Assembly: GCA_041674385.1 (NCBI GenBank)
Contig: JBAYVU010000044.1
Coordinates: forward strand, 1-25,699
Direction: 5' to 3'
Origin: JACRAR01 sp041674385
GTDB lineage: Bacteria > Pseudomonadota > Gammaproteobacteria > Burkholderiales > Rhodocyclaceae
DNA length: 25,699 nt
Of this stretch, positions 15,812 to 24,417 are shown piece after piece (the stretch's first letter is position 1; each line of letters opens with the position of its first letter). A program made the translations under genes and the position numbers. Below the pieces are notes generated by a model that was not told where the DNA came from, did not search any database, and worked only from the letters and a program-made list of their open reading frames with translations.

Positions 15812-16893
15812 ACGTCCGCCTGGGGGAACGCAGTTACCCGATTCTGATCGGCGCCGGCCTGCTGACGCAGGCGGAGCTGCCGCTCGCGCAGCTGCCGACC
15901 CGACGCGCAGCGATCGTCACCAACCTGACCGTCGCGCCCTTATATCTGGAGAAACTGGCTGCGCCACTGCGCGCTGCCGGCGCCAAGCTCACGGAAATCG
16001 TGCTGCCCGACGGGGAACAGCACAAGAACTGGGAAACGCTGAATCGCATTTACGATGCGCTGCTGGCCGAACATTGCGATCGGTCCACCACCATCATCGC
16101 CTTGGGCGGCGGCGTCATCGGCGATCTGGCGGGCTTCGCGGCGGCCACCTACCAACGCGGCGTGCCGTTCATCCAGGTGCCGACCACTCTGCTGGCGCAG
16201 GTGGATTCCTCTGTGGGCGGCAAGACCGGCATCAATCATCCACGCGGCAAGAACATGATCGGCGCCTTCTGGCAGCCGAAGCTGGTACTGGCCGCCACGG
16301 ACACGCTCAAGACGCTGCCGGAACGCGAGCTTTCCGCCGGTCTCGCCGAAGTCGTCAAGTACGGTTTGATCCGCGACCTGCCTTTCCTGGAATGGCTGGA
16401 GGAAAACATGGATCGGTTGCGTAGCCGGGATGGGGCGGCGCTGGGTTATGCGATCGAACGCTGCTGCATCAACAAAGCCGAGGTCGTCGCCGCCGACGAG
16501 TACGAAACTGCGCGGGAGGGCGGCCGTGCGCTGCTGAATCTCGGCCACACTTTCGGCCATGCCATCGAGACCGGGATGGGCTACGGGGTATGGTTGCACG
16601 GCGAAGCGGTGGCGGCCGGCATGCTGATGGCGGCGGAACTGTCGCGCCGTCTCGGTTGGCTGGCTCATGCCGAAGTCCTCCGAGTGCGTCAGTTGCTGGT
16701 GCGTGCCGGCCTGCCCGTGCAGGGCGTTGCGCTGGGCGCAGGGCGTTATCTGGAATTGATGGGACACGACAAGAAAGTTGTGGCAGGCCGCATGCGCCTG
16801 GTGCTGCTCAAGCGCCTGGGCGAAGCGGTCACCTGGGCGGATGCGCCGCCCGCCGAGATCATTGCCGCCATCGAAGCCTGCTGCCATGAGTGA
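15799..16893 (+). CDS. aroB: 3-dehydroquinate synthase
   Basis: Converts DAHP to 3-dehydroquinate, the second step of the shikimate pathway, using NAD and a divalent metal. The 364-residue protein has the NAD-binding GGGVIGD (103-109) and the active-site stretch DSSVGGKTGIN (136-146). Metal and catalytic residues appear at Glu184 (AEVVKYG), His250 and His254 (GHTFGHAIE) and His267 (LHGEA). The length is normal. It overlaps aroK upstream and dgt by eight bases downstream, so all three genes are probably one transcript. Confidence 0.97.
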   Translation: MRSLNVRLGERSYPILIGAGLLTQAELPLAQLPTRRAAIVTNLTVAPLYLEKLAAPLRAAGAKLTEIVLPDGEQHKNWETLNRIYDALLAEHCDRSTTIIALGGGVIGDLAGFAAATYQRGVPFIQVPTTLLAQVDSSVGGKTGINHPRGKNMIGAFWQPKLVLAATDTLKTLPERELSAGLAEVVKYGLIRDLPFLEWLEENMDRLRSRDGAALGYAIERCCINKAEVVAADEYETAREGGRALLNLGHTFGHAIETGMGYGVWLHGEAVAAGMLMAAELSRRLGWLAHAEVLRVRQLLVRAGLPVQGVALGAGRYLELMGHDKKVVAGRMRLVLLKRLGEAVTWADAPPAEIIAAIEACCHE

Positions 16894-18031
16894 ACTGGCC
16901 AGCTATGCGGTCGCCGCCGCCAATTCGCGCGGCCGCGCCATCGCCGAGCCGGCACCGGCGGAACGCAGCGAATTCCAGCGCGACCGCGACCGTATCGTCC
17001 ATTCCACGGCCTTTCGCCGGCTCGAATACAAGACCCAGGTGTTCGTCAATCACGAGGGCGACCTGTTCCGCACCCGGCTGACCCACACCATCGAAGTGGC
17101 GCAGATCGCCCGCGGCATCGCGCGCGCCCTGCGACTCAACGAAGACCTGGTCGAGGCCATCGCGTTGGCCCACGATCTGGGCCACACGCCGTTCGGCCAC
17201 GCCGGGCAGGATGCCCTGAACGCCTGCATGCAGGACTATGGCGGTTTCGAACACAACCTGCAAAGCCTGCGCACGGTCGACCTGCTCGAAGAGCGCTACG
17301 GCGCCTTCGACGGTCTCAACCTGTGTTTCGAGACGCGCGAAGGCATCCTCAAGCACTGCTCACCGCAACGGGCGCACAGCCTGGGCGAGCTTGGCCGGCG
17401 TTTCCTGGAAAATCGTCAGCCCTCCCTGGAAGCGCAGATTTGCAATCTTGCCGACGAGATCGCCTACAACAACCACGACATCGACGACGGACTGCGTTCC
17501 GGCCTGATAGCCATGGAGCAGCTCGACCACGTGGCGGCATTCTCCTGTCATGCGGTGGAAGTGCGCCGGGAATATCCGGACATCGCAGGACGGCGACTGA
17601 TCCACGAAACCGTGCGGCGCATGATCAACGCGCTGGCGCTCGATCTGATCGCGGAAACCCGGCGTAGGATCGCCGCTGCCGCGCCCGGCTCGCTCGCCGA
17701 CGTGCATGCCGCACCGCCGCTGGCCGCCTTCAGCGCGGACATGCATGCGCAGCAGCGCAGCCTGAAGGATTTTCTGCGCGACCAGCTGTATCGCCATTAT
17801 CAGGTGTTGCGCATGACCAACAAGGCGCGGCGAATTATCGGCGACTTGTTCGGCGCTTTCATGGAAGACACCAGCCTGCTGCCCCCGCAGTATCAGAAGA
17901 TGGCCGGACACTCGGCGGAAACCCGGAAACTTTCCGTCAAGGCGCGGGCCGTCGCCGATTACATCGCCGGCATGACCGATCGTTATGCCATCCGCGAACA
18001 TCGCCGCCTGTTCGCAGTGGGCGAGATCTAA
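16886..18031 (+). CDS. dgt: Deoxyguanosinetriphosphate triphosphohydrolase-like protein (HD domain)
   Basis: HD-domain enzyme that hydrolyses dNTPs to the deoxynucleoside and triphosphate, lowering dNTP pools. The 381-residue length fits the shorter type-2 dGTPase-like family rather than the roughly 500-residue E. coli Dgt. The N-terminal RDRDRIVHSTAFRRLEYKTQVF is characteristic. Metal-binding residues are His67 (RLTHTIEV) and His96-Asp97 (AHDLGHTPFGH), with a later Asp in NLADEIAYNNHDIDDG. The ATG at 16886 overlaps the aroB end, and the family N-terminus supports it over the longer open frame. The last base of its TAA stop is the first base of the 269-bp inverted-repeat element. Confidence 0.94.
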   Translation: MSELASYAVAAANSRGRAIAEPAPAERSEFQRDRDRIVHSTAFRRLEYKTQVFVNHEGDLFRTRLTHTIEVAQIARGIARALRLNEDLVEAIALAHDLGHTPFGHAGQDALNACMQDYGGFEHNLQSLRTVDLLEERYGAFDGLNLCFETREGILKHCSPQRAHSLGELGRRFLENRQPSLEAQICNLADEIAYNNHDIDDGLRSGLIAMEQLDHVAAFSCHAVEVRREYPDIAGRRLIHETVRRMINALALDLIAETRRRIAAAAPGSLADVHAAPPLAAFSADMHAQQRSLKDFLRDQLYRHYQVLRMTNKARRIIGDLFGAFMEDTSLLPPQYQKMAGHSAETRKLSVKARAVADYIAGMTDRYAIREHRRLFAVGEI

Positions 18032-18299
18032 GAGCCTATTTCAGTAGGGAGAGTGGTATGCGCAGAGACAAATTGGGATGCGATGCTAGGCGCGGCGACG
18101 AAGCGATGCTGCATGCCTCGCGAGGAGCCGCAACACCGCAGCGCGCCCAATTTGTCTTTGCCCTGCGGGTTGCGGCCCAATGCGGCGCTCGCTTTGTCAC
18201 TCACCTTGTGAAGGGATCGACCATTCACTGCGGCTCGCTTCGCGCGATCATCCGCATTGGGCCACAACGCATGCCACTCTCCCTACTGAAATAGGCTCT
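18031..18299. mobile_element. 269-bp MITE-like element with 32-bp terminal inverted repeats
   Basis: The ends match as inverted repeats at 31 of 32 positions: AGAGCCTATTTCAGTAGGGA and onward at 18031-18062, against the complement of 18268-18299. Inside are two further inverted repeats side by side. In hairpin A, 18063-18077 pairs with 18146-18160 at 14 of 15 positions. In hairpin B, 18169-18185 pairs with 18252-18268 at 16 of 17. Folded, it would give a three-way junction. No convincing protein is encoded. Hairpin B has a diverged relative at 1-97. It abuts the dgt stop codon, is flanked by TA-rich bases and lacks an obvious target duplication. A non-autonomous mobile element or structured intergenic repeat is inferred. 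Confidence 0.8.
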
Positions 18300-18461
18300 A
18301 ACGGAGTATTGAGTGGATTTTGCCCTTGAGTTCGTTTTGTCAGGACTCGTTCGGCCATGTATCATCGTGTCGGGCCGATGCCCTCCCGGCGGTTCGAAGT
18401 TTACTGGCCCATGAAGCGCAGCGGCGCTGGTCGAAATGACATGGGAATAACTGGAACGACT

Positions 18462-21182
18462 ATGCTGAATACAATATTTCAAAGATTCCTTTCGCTGGCG
18501 ACGTGTTTGGTGGCGCTTGGCCTGGCGGGCTGTGTCAGCGGCGGGGGCGAAGCCACAACGACCACGACCGTTGCGGCCAGTGTCTCGATCGCACTGACAG
18601 ATCCGGCCACAAACGCCACGCTGACCAATCTCAACGGCAAGCCAGCCAAAGTCTCTGCCACTGTCCGGGATACGTTGGGCGCGGTAGTGCCCAACGTGGT
18701 GGTGACTTTCAGTACCGATGCGACGCTGGCCAGCATGTCGCAAACGACCGCGCTCACCGACTCGGCCGGGGTGGCCACCATCCAGATTTCTCCCGCCACC
18801 CTGACGGCGGCAGGTGCCACCACCATCAGCGCCGCGACAACGGTGGGAAGCACGCCGGTCACCGGAAGCCTGAACTTCGGCGTGCTTGCTTCGAGCGCGG
18901 GCATCGATATTAAAATCACCAATCTCGGCACCGGTGGCGCATTGACGCAAATCAGCACCGGTACGCCGGCCAAGGTGTCGGCCACGGTGCGTGACGCCTC
19001 GGGGCCAGTAGCCAACACGGTGGTGACCTTTGCCACTGCGGCGACACTGGCGACGATGACCCCCGCGACAGGAACCGCGCTGACCGATTCGGACGGCGTG
19101 GCATGGATTCGGATCGATGCCGCCAACCCGTCGGCGGCGGGGGCCGCCACCATTACCGCGACCGCCTCGGTAAATGGCACGACACTGACCGGAAGCGCGA
19201 GTTTCAGCGTGAAATCCACGACCACCGTGACGCCGGGCATCAAGGTTACGCTCAATAACCCGAGCATCAGTCCGAGCAGCTCGGCCACTGTGAGCGCCAC
19301 CATTACGAATGCGTCCGGGGTAGTCCCCCCCACCGTGGTGACTTTTGCCACCAACCCGGCGCTGGCGACGATGACACCCACGACAGGCACTGCGCTCACC
19401 AACGCATCGGGCGTAGCCACCATCAGGCTCGATGCGGCCAGCCTGACCGCGGCGGGCGCCACCACCATTTCCGCGACGGCAACAGTGGATGGGGCATCGA
19501 TGACGGACAGCATCGGATTCAGCGTCAGCGCCGCCAACGCCGGCCTTGCGAATATGACGGTGGGGACGACCCCGCTTTCCCCATACGCCACCACCAACGT
19601 GTCCGTCACGGTGACCGGCGTGCCGACGACCACGCCGGTGACTATCAATTTCTCCTCGATCTGCGCCGGCACCGGCAAGGCGACGCTGCCAGCCAGCGTG
19701 CAAAGCGTGAATGGGGTCGCCACTGCCACTTATACGGACAAGGGTTGCGCGTCCACCGACACGATCACCGCCAGCGTGGCGGGCCTGGCGGTATCGGCAA
19801 CCACCACGTTGCCGGTAAGTTCCCCAGGCGCCGCCAGCATCCAGTTCGTCTCGGCGACCCCGACGACGATCGTGCTGAAAGGCACCGGCGGTGCGGGTTT
19901 GGTGGAAAGCTCCCTGGTCAGGTTCAAAGTCGTGGATAACAATAATGTGCCGGTGACCGGCGCCGACGTCCGGTTCGACCTGACCACCTGGGCGGGAGGC
20001 ATACTCCTCGACGGATCGAGTGCGGCACTGTCGAAAAAGACCGACAGCAACGGAGAAGCGACAGTCTCGGTGCAATCCGGCACGACACCTACCGCTGTTT
20101 GGGTGAAAGCCACCGTGACCTCCGCCTCACCGTCTTTCAGCAGCCAGTCGAACCAACTGCGTATCTCCACCGGACGCCCGGCGCAAGACCGGTTTTCGCT
20201 CAGCCTAAGCAGTCTCAACATCGAGGGCTACAATATCAATGGCGTCACGACCACACTCAACGTCATTGCTTCCGATCGTCTTGGCAATCCGGTGCCGGAC
20301 GGAACAGCCATCAATTTCATTTCCGAAGGCGCCCAGATTGAGCCGTCCTGTGCGACGGTGAGCGGCACCTGCAGCGTCAAATTTACCAGCGCCAATCCGC
20401 GTCCCACGGGGGATACCGAACTTGCAGGGATTGTGACCAAAGGGCGGGCCACCGTGGTTGCCTATACGCTGGGCGAAGAAAGTTTCACCGATCTGTACGG
20501 CGACAACGTCTATCACGGACTGGGCGGGTCCCCTACCACCAGCTTGGGTACCGATCCCTTCAACGATCTCGGCGATGTATTTATCGACAATAATGAGGAT
20601 GGCGTTTGGCAAGCCGGTGAGCAATCCATCGCGTTTAAATCCACGAACAACTCCGCCTGCTCCAGTGGAATTGCCACTTCGCCCCCCGCTCCCAGCAAGG
20701 CCGGCACCTGCGATGGCGTCTGGGGTTCGGCCCACGTGAGGCAAGACGCTGTCATTGTATTATCGGGTTCGAGCGGCTATGTTAATAGCATCAATGGTGG
20801 CAGGCCGACGGCAGCCTTCATTCCCGGCGCGACAACTCCCGTTACAACCTTCTCCATGGGCGGAGCGACAAAATGCAGCGGTTCCTTCCAGGTTTACGTC
20901 TTCGATCAGAACAGGAACCCGCTGCCGGTCGGCACGGCCTTGGCTTCGGTTTCGCCACCCACGTCCCTGGGTACGGTTTCCATTTCACCTGCGAGCGTCC
21001 AGAATACCAATACGCCGGGCGGAACGGCGCATACGATCCTGATCTCGAAACCATCGACAACAAACGCGACGACGGGTGCGGTTTCTTGTGTCACGGTAGG
21101 AGCGGGAGGGGTGCCTCTCAACTTCTCCATGACGACACCATCCGGGGCGGTGTCTACGGTGACTTTTACCATAACCGATTGA
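18462..21182 (+). CDS. Ig-like repeat surface lipoprotein, pil-linked (paralogue 2)
   Basis: I recognise no named family. The 906-residue protein has a lipoprotein signal peptide with lipobox LAGC (Cys24, the same position as in paralogue 1) and a short Gly/Thr linker. Three clearly homologous Ig-like repeats follow (about residues 41-141, 147-250 and 258-355). More divergent beta domains run to the C-terminus, with an acidic loop at 705-720 (DVFIDNNEDGVWQAGE). The frame is open upstream from 18357, but the signal peptide puts the start at the ATG at 18462, after GGAACGACT. The start context GGAACGAnnATGnTGAA matches paralogue 1. It lies between the inverted-repeat element and the pilSR group. 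A surface or adhesive role is inferred. Confidence 0.85.
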   Translation: MLNTIFQRFLSLATCLVALGLAGCVSGGGEATTTTTVAASVSIALTDPATNATLTNLNGKPAKVSATVRDTLGAVVPNVVVTFSTDATLASMSQTTALTDSAGVATIQISPATLTAAGATTISAATTVGSTPVTGSLNFGVLASSAGIDIKITNLGTGGALTQISTGTPAKVSATVRDASGPVANTVVTFATAATLATMTPATGTALTDSDGVAWIRIDAANPSAAGAATITATASVNGTTLTGSASFSVKSTTTVTPGIKVTLNNPSISPSSSATVSATITNASGVVPPTVVTFATNPALATMTPTTGTALTNASGVATIRLDAASLTAAGATTISATATVDGASMTDSIGFSVSAANAGLANMTVGTTPLSPYATTNVSVTVTGVPTTTPVTINFSSICAGTGKATLPASVQSVNGVATATYTDKGCASTDTITASVAGLAVSATTTLPVSSPGAASIQFVSATPTTIVLKGTGGAGLVESSLVRFKVVDNNNVPVTGADVRFDLTTWAGGILLDGSSAALSKKTDSNGEATVSVQSGTTPTAVWVKATVTSASPSFSSQSNQLRISTGRPAQDRFSLSLSSLNIEGYNINGVTTTLNVIASDRLGNPVPDGTAINFISEGAQIEPSCATVSGTCSVKFTSANPRPTGDTELAGIVTKGRATVVAYTLGEESFTDLYGDNVYHGLGGSPTTSLGTDPFNDLGDVFIDNNEDGVWQAGEQSIAFKSTNNSACSSGIATSPPAPSKAGTCDGVWGSAHVRQDAVIVLSGSSGYVNSINGGRPTAAFIPGATTPVTTFSMGGATKCSGSFQVYVFDQNRNPLPVGTALASVSPPTSLGTVSISPASVQNTNTPGGTAHTILISKPSTTNATTGAVSCVTVGAGGVPLNFSMTTPSGAVSTVTFTITD
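18582..19526 (+). repeat. Three tandem Ig-like domain repeats inside paralogue 2
   Basis: Repeats of roughly 105-109 codons share the blocks AKVSATVRD or ATVSATITN, VVTFxTxxxLAxM, TALTDSxGVAxI and TAAGATTISATA. Repeats 2 and 3 are closest (for example VVTFATAATLATMTPATGTALT against VVTFATNPALATMTPTTGTALT, one deviation cluster). This points to internal duplication of a single module, with copy number that may vary between strains. Confidence 0.8.
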
Positions 21183-21237
21183 GACCGCCGGGTGCCTTAG
21201 CGGAGATCGCAGCAATCCGGCACGGCTAGGGGGCAGG

Positions 21238-21468
21238 ATGTCAAAGCTGTTATTGTTTGGATTGCTCGGCCTGGTGGTTTATCTCTTGCTGCGCGGCGCT
21301 GGGCGAAAACAGCGTACCTCGTCCGCGCCGATGCCGCCCGAGCAGCGCATGGTGGCCTGCGCCCGGTGCGGCCTGAACCTGCCCGAAACGGAAAGCCTGA
21401 AATCGGGCGAACAGTATTATTGCTGCGAGCAGCATCGTGGCCTCGGCCCGCTTGAACGAAAGCGCTAA
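21238..21468 (+). CDS. Small membrane-anchored zinc-ribbon-like protein (PP0621 family)
   Basis: A 76-residue protein with one N-terminal membrane helix (about residues 4-19), a short basic linker and a Cys-rich tail. CARC (Cys41, Cys44) and YYCCEQH (Cys62, Cys63, His66) could bind zinc. It fits the uncharacterised PP0621-type family, known to me as small proteins found near pilS. GGGGGC upstream supports the ATG. Its end overlaps the pilS frame by about 30 bases, so the two are probably co-translated. Function is unknown; partnership with the PilS sensor is a guess from position. Confidence 0.75.
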   Translation: MSKLLLFGLLGLVVYLLLRGAGRKQRTSSAPMPPEQRMVACARCGLNLPETESLKSGEQYYCCEQHRGLGPLERKR

Positions 21469-23038
21469 GACGAGCCTGCGGCCCTCGGCGGGGCCACCAG
21501 CCTCCTTCTGGCAGTCGCTGCAGTATTTCAATTTGTATCGCTTGGGCGTCGCGACGGTCTTTGTCTGCGCCATACTGATCTACGGCGGATCGCATAGCTT
21601 CGGTTCGCAGAATCCCGGTTTGTTCGCCCAGGTCAGTTTCGTCTATCTGATGCTGGCGCTGCTGTTTTACGTCGCCTTGCGGCAATTCCAGCGGGGTTTC
21701 AGCCTCCACCTGACCCTGCAGGTGGCAACCGATATTCTGTTGCTGACCTTGCTGATGTATGCCAGCGGCGGCGCCAAGAGCGGCATGGCTGTCATGCTGC
21801 TGGTGGTGCTGGCAGCGGCCGGGCTGGTTGGACAGGGCCGTCTTTCCTTGTTCTTCGCGGCGCTGGCGACACTGGCGGTACTGCTCGAGCAGGCTTATCG
21901 CGTGCTGGAGTTCGGCGCCAATTCGGAAGATTTCGTGCGCTCGGGCATCACCAGCATCGGCTTTTTCGCCACCGCGATCAGCGCCCGCCTGTTGGCGCGG
22001 CGCGTCGTGGCCAACGAGGAACTGGCGCGTCGCCGCGGCATCGAGTTGGCCGATCAGATGCGCATCAACCAGCGCGTCATTCGCGACATGCAGGATGGCG
22101 TGCTGGTCGTCGATGCGGACGGTCTGGTAAAACAGCATAATCCGCAGGCGGAGAACCTGCTGGGCGTGCGCGTGCCCCTCGCGCAAAATATCGCCGCAGT
22201 TTCCGAAACCCTGGCCAGGTGTTTTGCGCGCTGGCACCAGCAATCCGCCGAGGTGGCCGAAACCATCCGTATTCCCGATGGCGGCCGCATGCTGCGTGTC
22301 CGCTTTCTGCCCGCCGGCGAAGGCGGCAATGCGCTGATCTATATCGAGGACATGGAGCGGGAACTGGCGCAGGCACAGCAATTGAAGCTGGCCGCATTGG
22401 GCCGGCTGACCGCCAACATGGCGCACGAGATCCGCAATCCGCTCTCGGCGATCAGCCATGCGGCGGAACTGTTGGCCGAGGAACCGGGCGATGACACACA
22501 GAAACGACTGACTCGCATCATCGGCGACAACAGTCAGCGCCTCAACCGCCTGGTCGGGGAGGTGCTGGAATTGGGACGACGCGACAACGCCCAGCCGGAA
22601 CTGCTGCGACTGGGAACCTTCCTGGAAACATTCCTCGACGAGTACGCCGTTAATGACAAAAGAGTATCCGAAGTGGTTAGCCTGACGATAGACCCGTCGG
22701 CCATGCTGAGCTTCGATCGCAGCCATCTCAACCGCGTGCTGTGGAACCTGCTCGGCAATGCGCTGCGCTACTGCCGCGCGGCACAGGGCAGCATCCGCCT
22801 CGAAACGCGACTCGCATCCTCGCCGGGGCGGACGGAATTGCATATCATTGACGACGGTCCCGGGATCGGGCCGTCGCTGCAAAACCAGGTGTTCGAACCG
22901 TTTTTCACCACGCACAGCGGCGGCACCGGTCTCGGCTTGTATATCGCCCGCGAACTTTGTGAAGCCAATGGCGCGCTGCTGGAAATTCAGGCGAACGCCC
23001 CGGGCGCGCATTTCTGCCTGAGCGGCAAGGGGGAGTGA
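21437..23038 (+). CDS. pilS: Type IV pilus sensor histidine kinase PilS
   Basis: Membrane sensor kinase that, with PilR, controls major pilin transcription. The 533-residue protein has an N-terminal block of about six membrane helices (about residues 36-190, after FWQSLQYFNLYRLGVA, typical of PilS) and a PAS-like domain (about 205-310). The HisKA domain has NMAHEIRNPLSAISHA (His330). The ATPase domain has the N box (LWNLLGNALRYC), DDGPGIG and GGTGLGLYIA. The start is taken as GTG at 21437; a TTG five codons later is equally possible, since neither has a strong ribosome binding site. It overlaps the small protein gene upstream and touches pilR downstream. Confidence 0.93.
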   Translation: MASARLNESAKTSLRPSAGPPASFWQSLQYFNLYRLGVATVFVCAILIYGGSHSFGSQNPGLFAQVSFVYLMLALLFYVALRQFQRGFSLHLTLQVATDILLLTLLMYASGGAKSGMAVMLLVVLAAAGLVGQGRLSLFFAALATLAVLLEQAYRVLEFGANSEDFVRSGITSIGFFATAISARLLARRVVANEELARRRGIELADQMRINQRVIRDMQDGVLVVDADGLVKQHNPQAENLLGVRVPLAQNIAAVSETLARCFARWHQQSAEVAETIRIPDGGRMLRVRFLPAGEGGNALIYIEDMERELAQAQQLKLAALGRLTANMAHEIRNPLSAISHAAELLAEEPGDDTQKRLTRIIGDNSQRLNRLVGEVLELGRRDNAQPELLRLGTFLETFLDEYAVNDKRVSEVVSLTIDPSAMLSFDRSHLNRVLWNLLGNALRYCRAAQGSIRLETRLASSPGRTELHIIDDGPGIGPSLQNQVFEPFFTTHSGGTGLGLYIARELCEANGALLEIQANAPGAHFCLSGKGE

Positions 23039-24417
23039 TGTCACTGAAGACTGAAGGCAAAAGCCGCAGCGACCCGCAGTTGCGGGTGCTGGTCGTCGAT
23101 GATGAGCCGGATATTCGCGAACTGCTCGATCTGACGCTCGCCCGCATGGGGCTGGCGGTCGATTGCGTCGGCAGCGTGGCAGAGGCCAGGCGTTTGTTGA
23201 GCGACAGGCGCTACCGCCTGTGCCTGACCGACATGCGCCTGCCGGACGGCGAAGGACTCGAACTGGTGCGCCATATCGTCGAGCATTGCCGGGAGTTGCC
23301 GGTGGCGGTCATCACTGCCTACGGCAGCATGGAAAACGCGGTCTCGGCGCTCAAGGCCGGGGCCTTCGATTATCTGGCAAAACCGGTGTCGCTGGAGCAG
23401 CTGCGCATGCTGGTCAAGTCCGCGATGGATTTGCCGCAGGGTGACGACCGCGACGCGCCCTCGGTCACCCAGGCGCTGCTTGGCGAATCGCCGGCGATGC
23501 GCCAGACGCGCATGCTGGTCGAACGCGTTGCACGCAGCCAGGCGCCGGTGTATATCTCCGGCGAGTCGGGCAGCGGCAAGGAACTCGCGGCCAGCCTGAT
23601 TCATCGACTCGGTGCGCGCCGCGAAGCGCCTTTCATCGCCATCAATTGTGGAGCGATTCCGGAAAACCTGATGGAAAGCGAGTTTTTCGGTTATCGCAAG
23701 GGGGCCTTCACCGGCGCCGAATGCGAACGCGACGGTTTCTTCCAGGCAGCCCATATGGGCACCCTGTTTCTCGACGAGGTGGCCGACCTGCCGCTGGCCA
23801 TGCAGGTCAAGCTGTTGCGCACGATCCAGGAGAAGCGCGTGCGCAAGGTGGGCGCCACCAGCGAGGAAGTTGTAGACGTCCGCATCATCTGCGCTACCCA
23901 TCAGGATTTGCGGACGTTGGTGGAGCAGGGTCGATTCCGCCAGGATCTGTTCTATCGCCTCAATGTCATCGAAGTCAAAATGCCGTCGCTCAGGGATTGT
24001 CGCGAGGATATCCCGCTGCTGACGCAGATCATTCTCGGGCAGTTGGCTGCCGCCACCGGCATGCCGGTACCGCGATTATCGCCGGCTGCGTTGGCCGCCC
24101 TGAACGAATATCCGTTTCCCGGCAACGTGCGCGAACTCGAGAACGTGCTGGAGCGTGCCCTGGCATTGCTGGCTGGCAACACGATCGACGTCGCCGACCT
24201 GCATCTTGTGGCCGCACCCCAAGGCGAGGCGGAAACTGTCAGAGACCTGCCGCAAGACCAGCTGCCGCTGCAGGAGCATCTTGATCGCGTCGAAAAGCAG
24301 GTGATCCTAGACGCGCTGCAAAGAACCCGCTTCAACCGCACCGCGGCCGCCAAGCTGCTCGGCGTGACTTTCCGCTCGCTGCGTTATCGCATGCAGCGTC
24401 TGGGTCTGAACGAATGA
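23038..24417 (+). CDS. pilR: Sigma54-dependent response regulator PilR
   Basis: NtrC-type activator, the partner of PilS, driving sigma54 transcription of pilin. The 459-residue protein has a receiver domain with the phosphoacceptor Asp65 (LCLTDMRLP). The AAA+ domain carries GESGSGKE (175-182), the sigma54-contact loop GAFTGA (222-227) and Walker B LFLDE (243-247). A Fis-type helix-turn-helix lies at the C-terminus (TRFNRTAAAKLLGVTFRSLRYR). The ATG at 23038 shares its A with the pilS stop (TGATG) and follows AGGGGGAG; an adjacent GTG at 23035 lies too close to that site. No sigma54 promoter or pilA gene is visible in the window. Confidence 0.95.
   Translation: MSLKTEGKSRSDPQLRVLVVDDEPDIRELLDLTLARMGLAVDCVGSVAEARRLLSDRRYRLCLTDMRLPDGEGLELVRHIVEHCRELPVAVITAYGSMENAVSALKAGAFDYLAKPVSLEQLRMLVKSAMDLPQGDDRDAPSVTQALLGESPAMRQTRMLVERVARSQAPVYISGESGSGKELAASLIHRLGARREAPFIAINCGAIPENLMESEFFGYRKGAFTGAECERDGFFQAAHMGTLFLDEVADLPLAMQVKLLRTIQEKRVRKVGATSEEVVDVRIICATHQDLRTLVEQGRFRQDLFYRLNVIEVKMPSLRDCREDIPLLTQIILGQLAAATGMPVPRLSPAALAALNEYPFPGNVRELENVLERALALLAGNTIDVADLHLVAAPQGEAETVRDLPQDQLPLQEHLDRVEKQVILDALQRTRFNRTAAAKLLGVTFRSLRYRMQRLGLNE

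Noticed and set aside
18058..18294. A 78-codon plus-strand frame inside the 269-bp element
   Set aside because: It spans the palindromic arms and is explained by their inverted-repeat structure; no domain or RBS was seen.
18357..18461. N-terminal extension of Ig-like lipoprotein 2
   Set aside because: The extension would bury the lipoprotein signal peptide; the ATG at 18462 places Cys at residue 24, as in paralogue 1.
18225..20075. A 616-codon minus-strand frame over the element and Ig-like gene 2
   Set aside because: It is Arg/Gly/His-rich, opposite a lipoprotein gene with signal peptide and domain repeats, and shows no motif.
21197..23044. A 615-codon minus-strand frame over pilS
   Set aside because: pilS on the other strand has every kinase motif; the antisense product has shadow composition.
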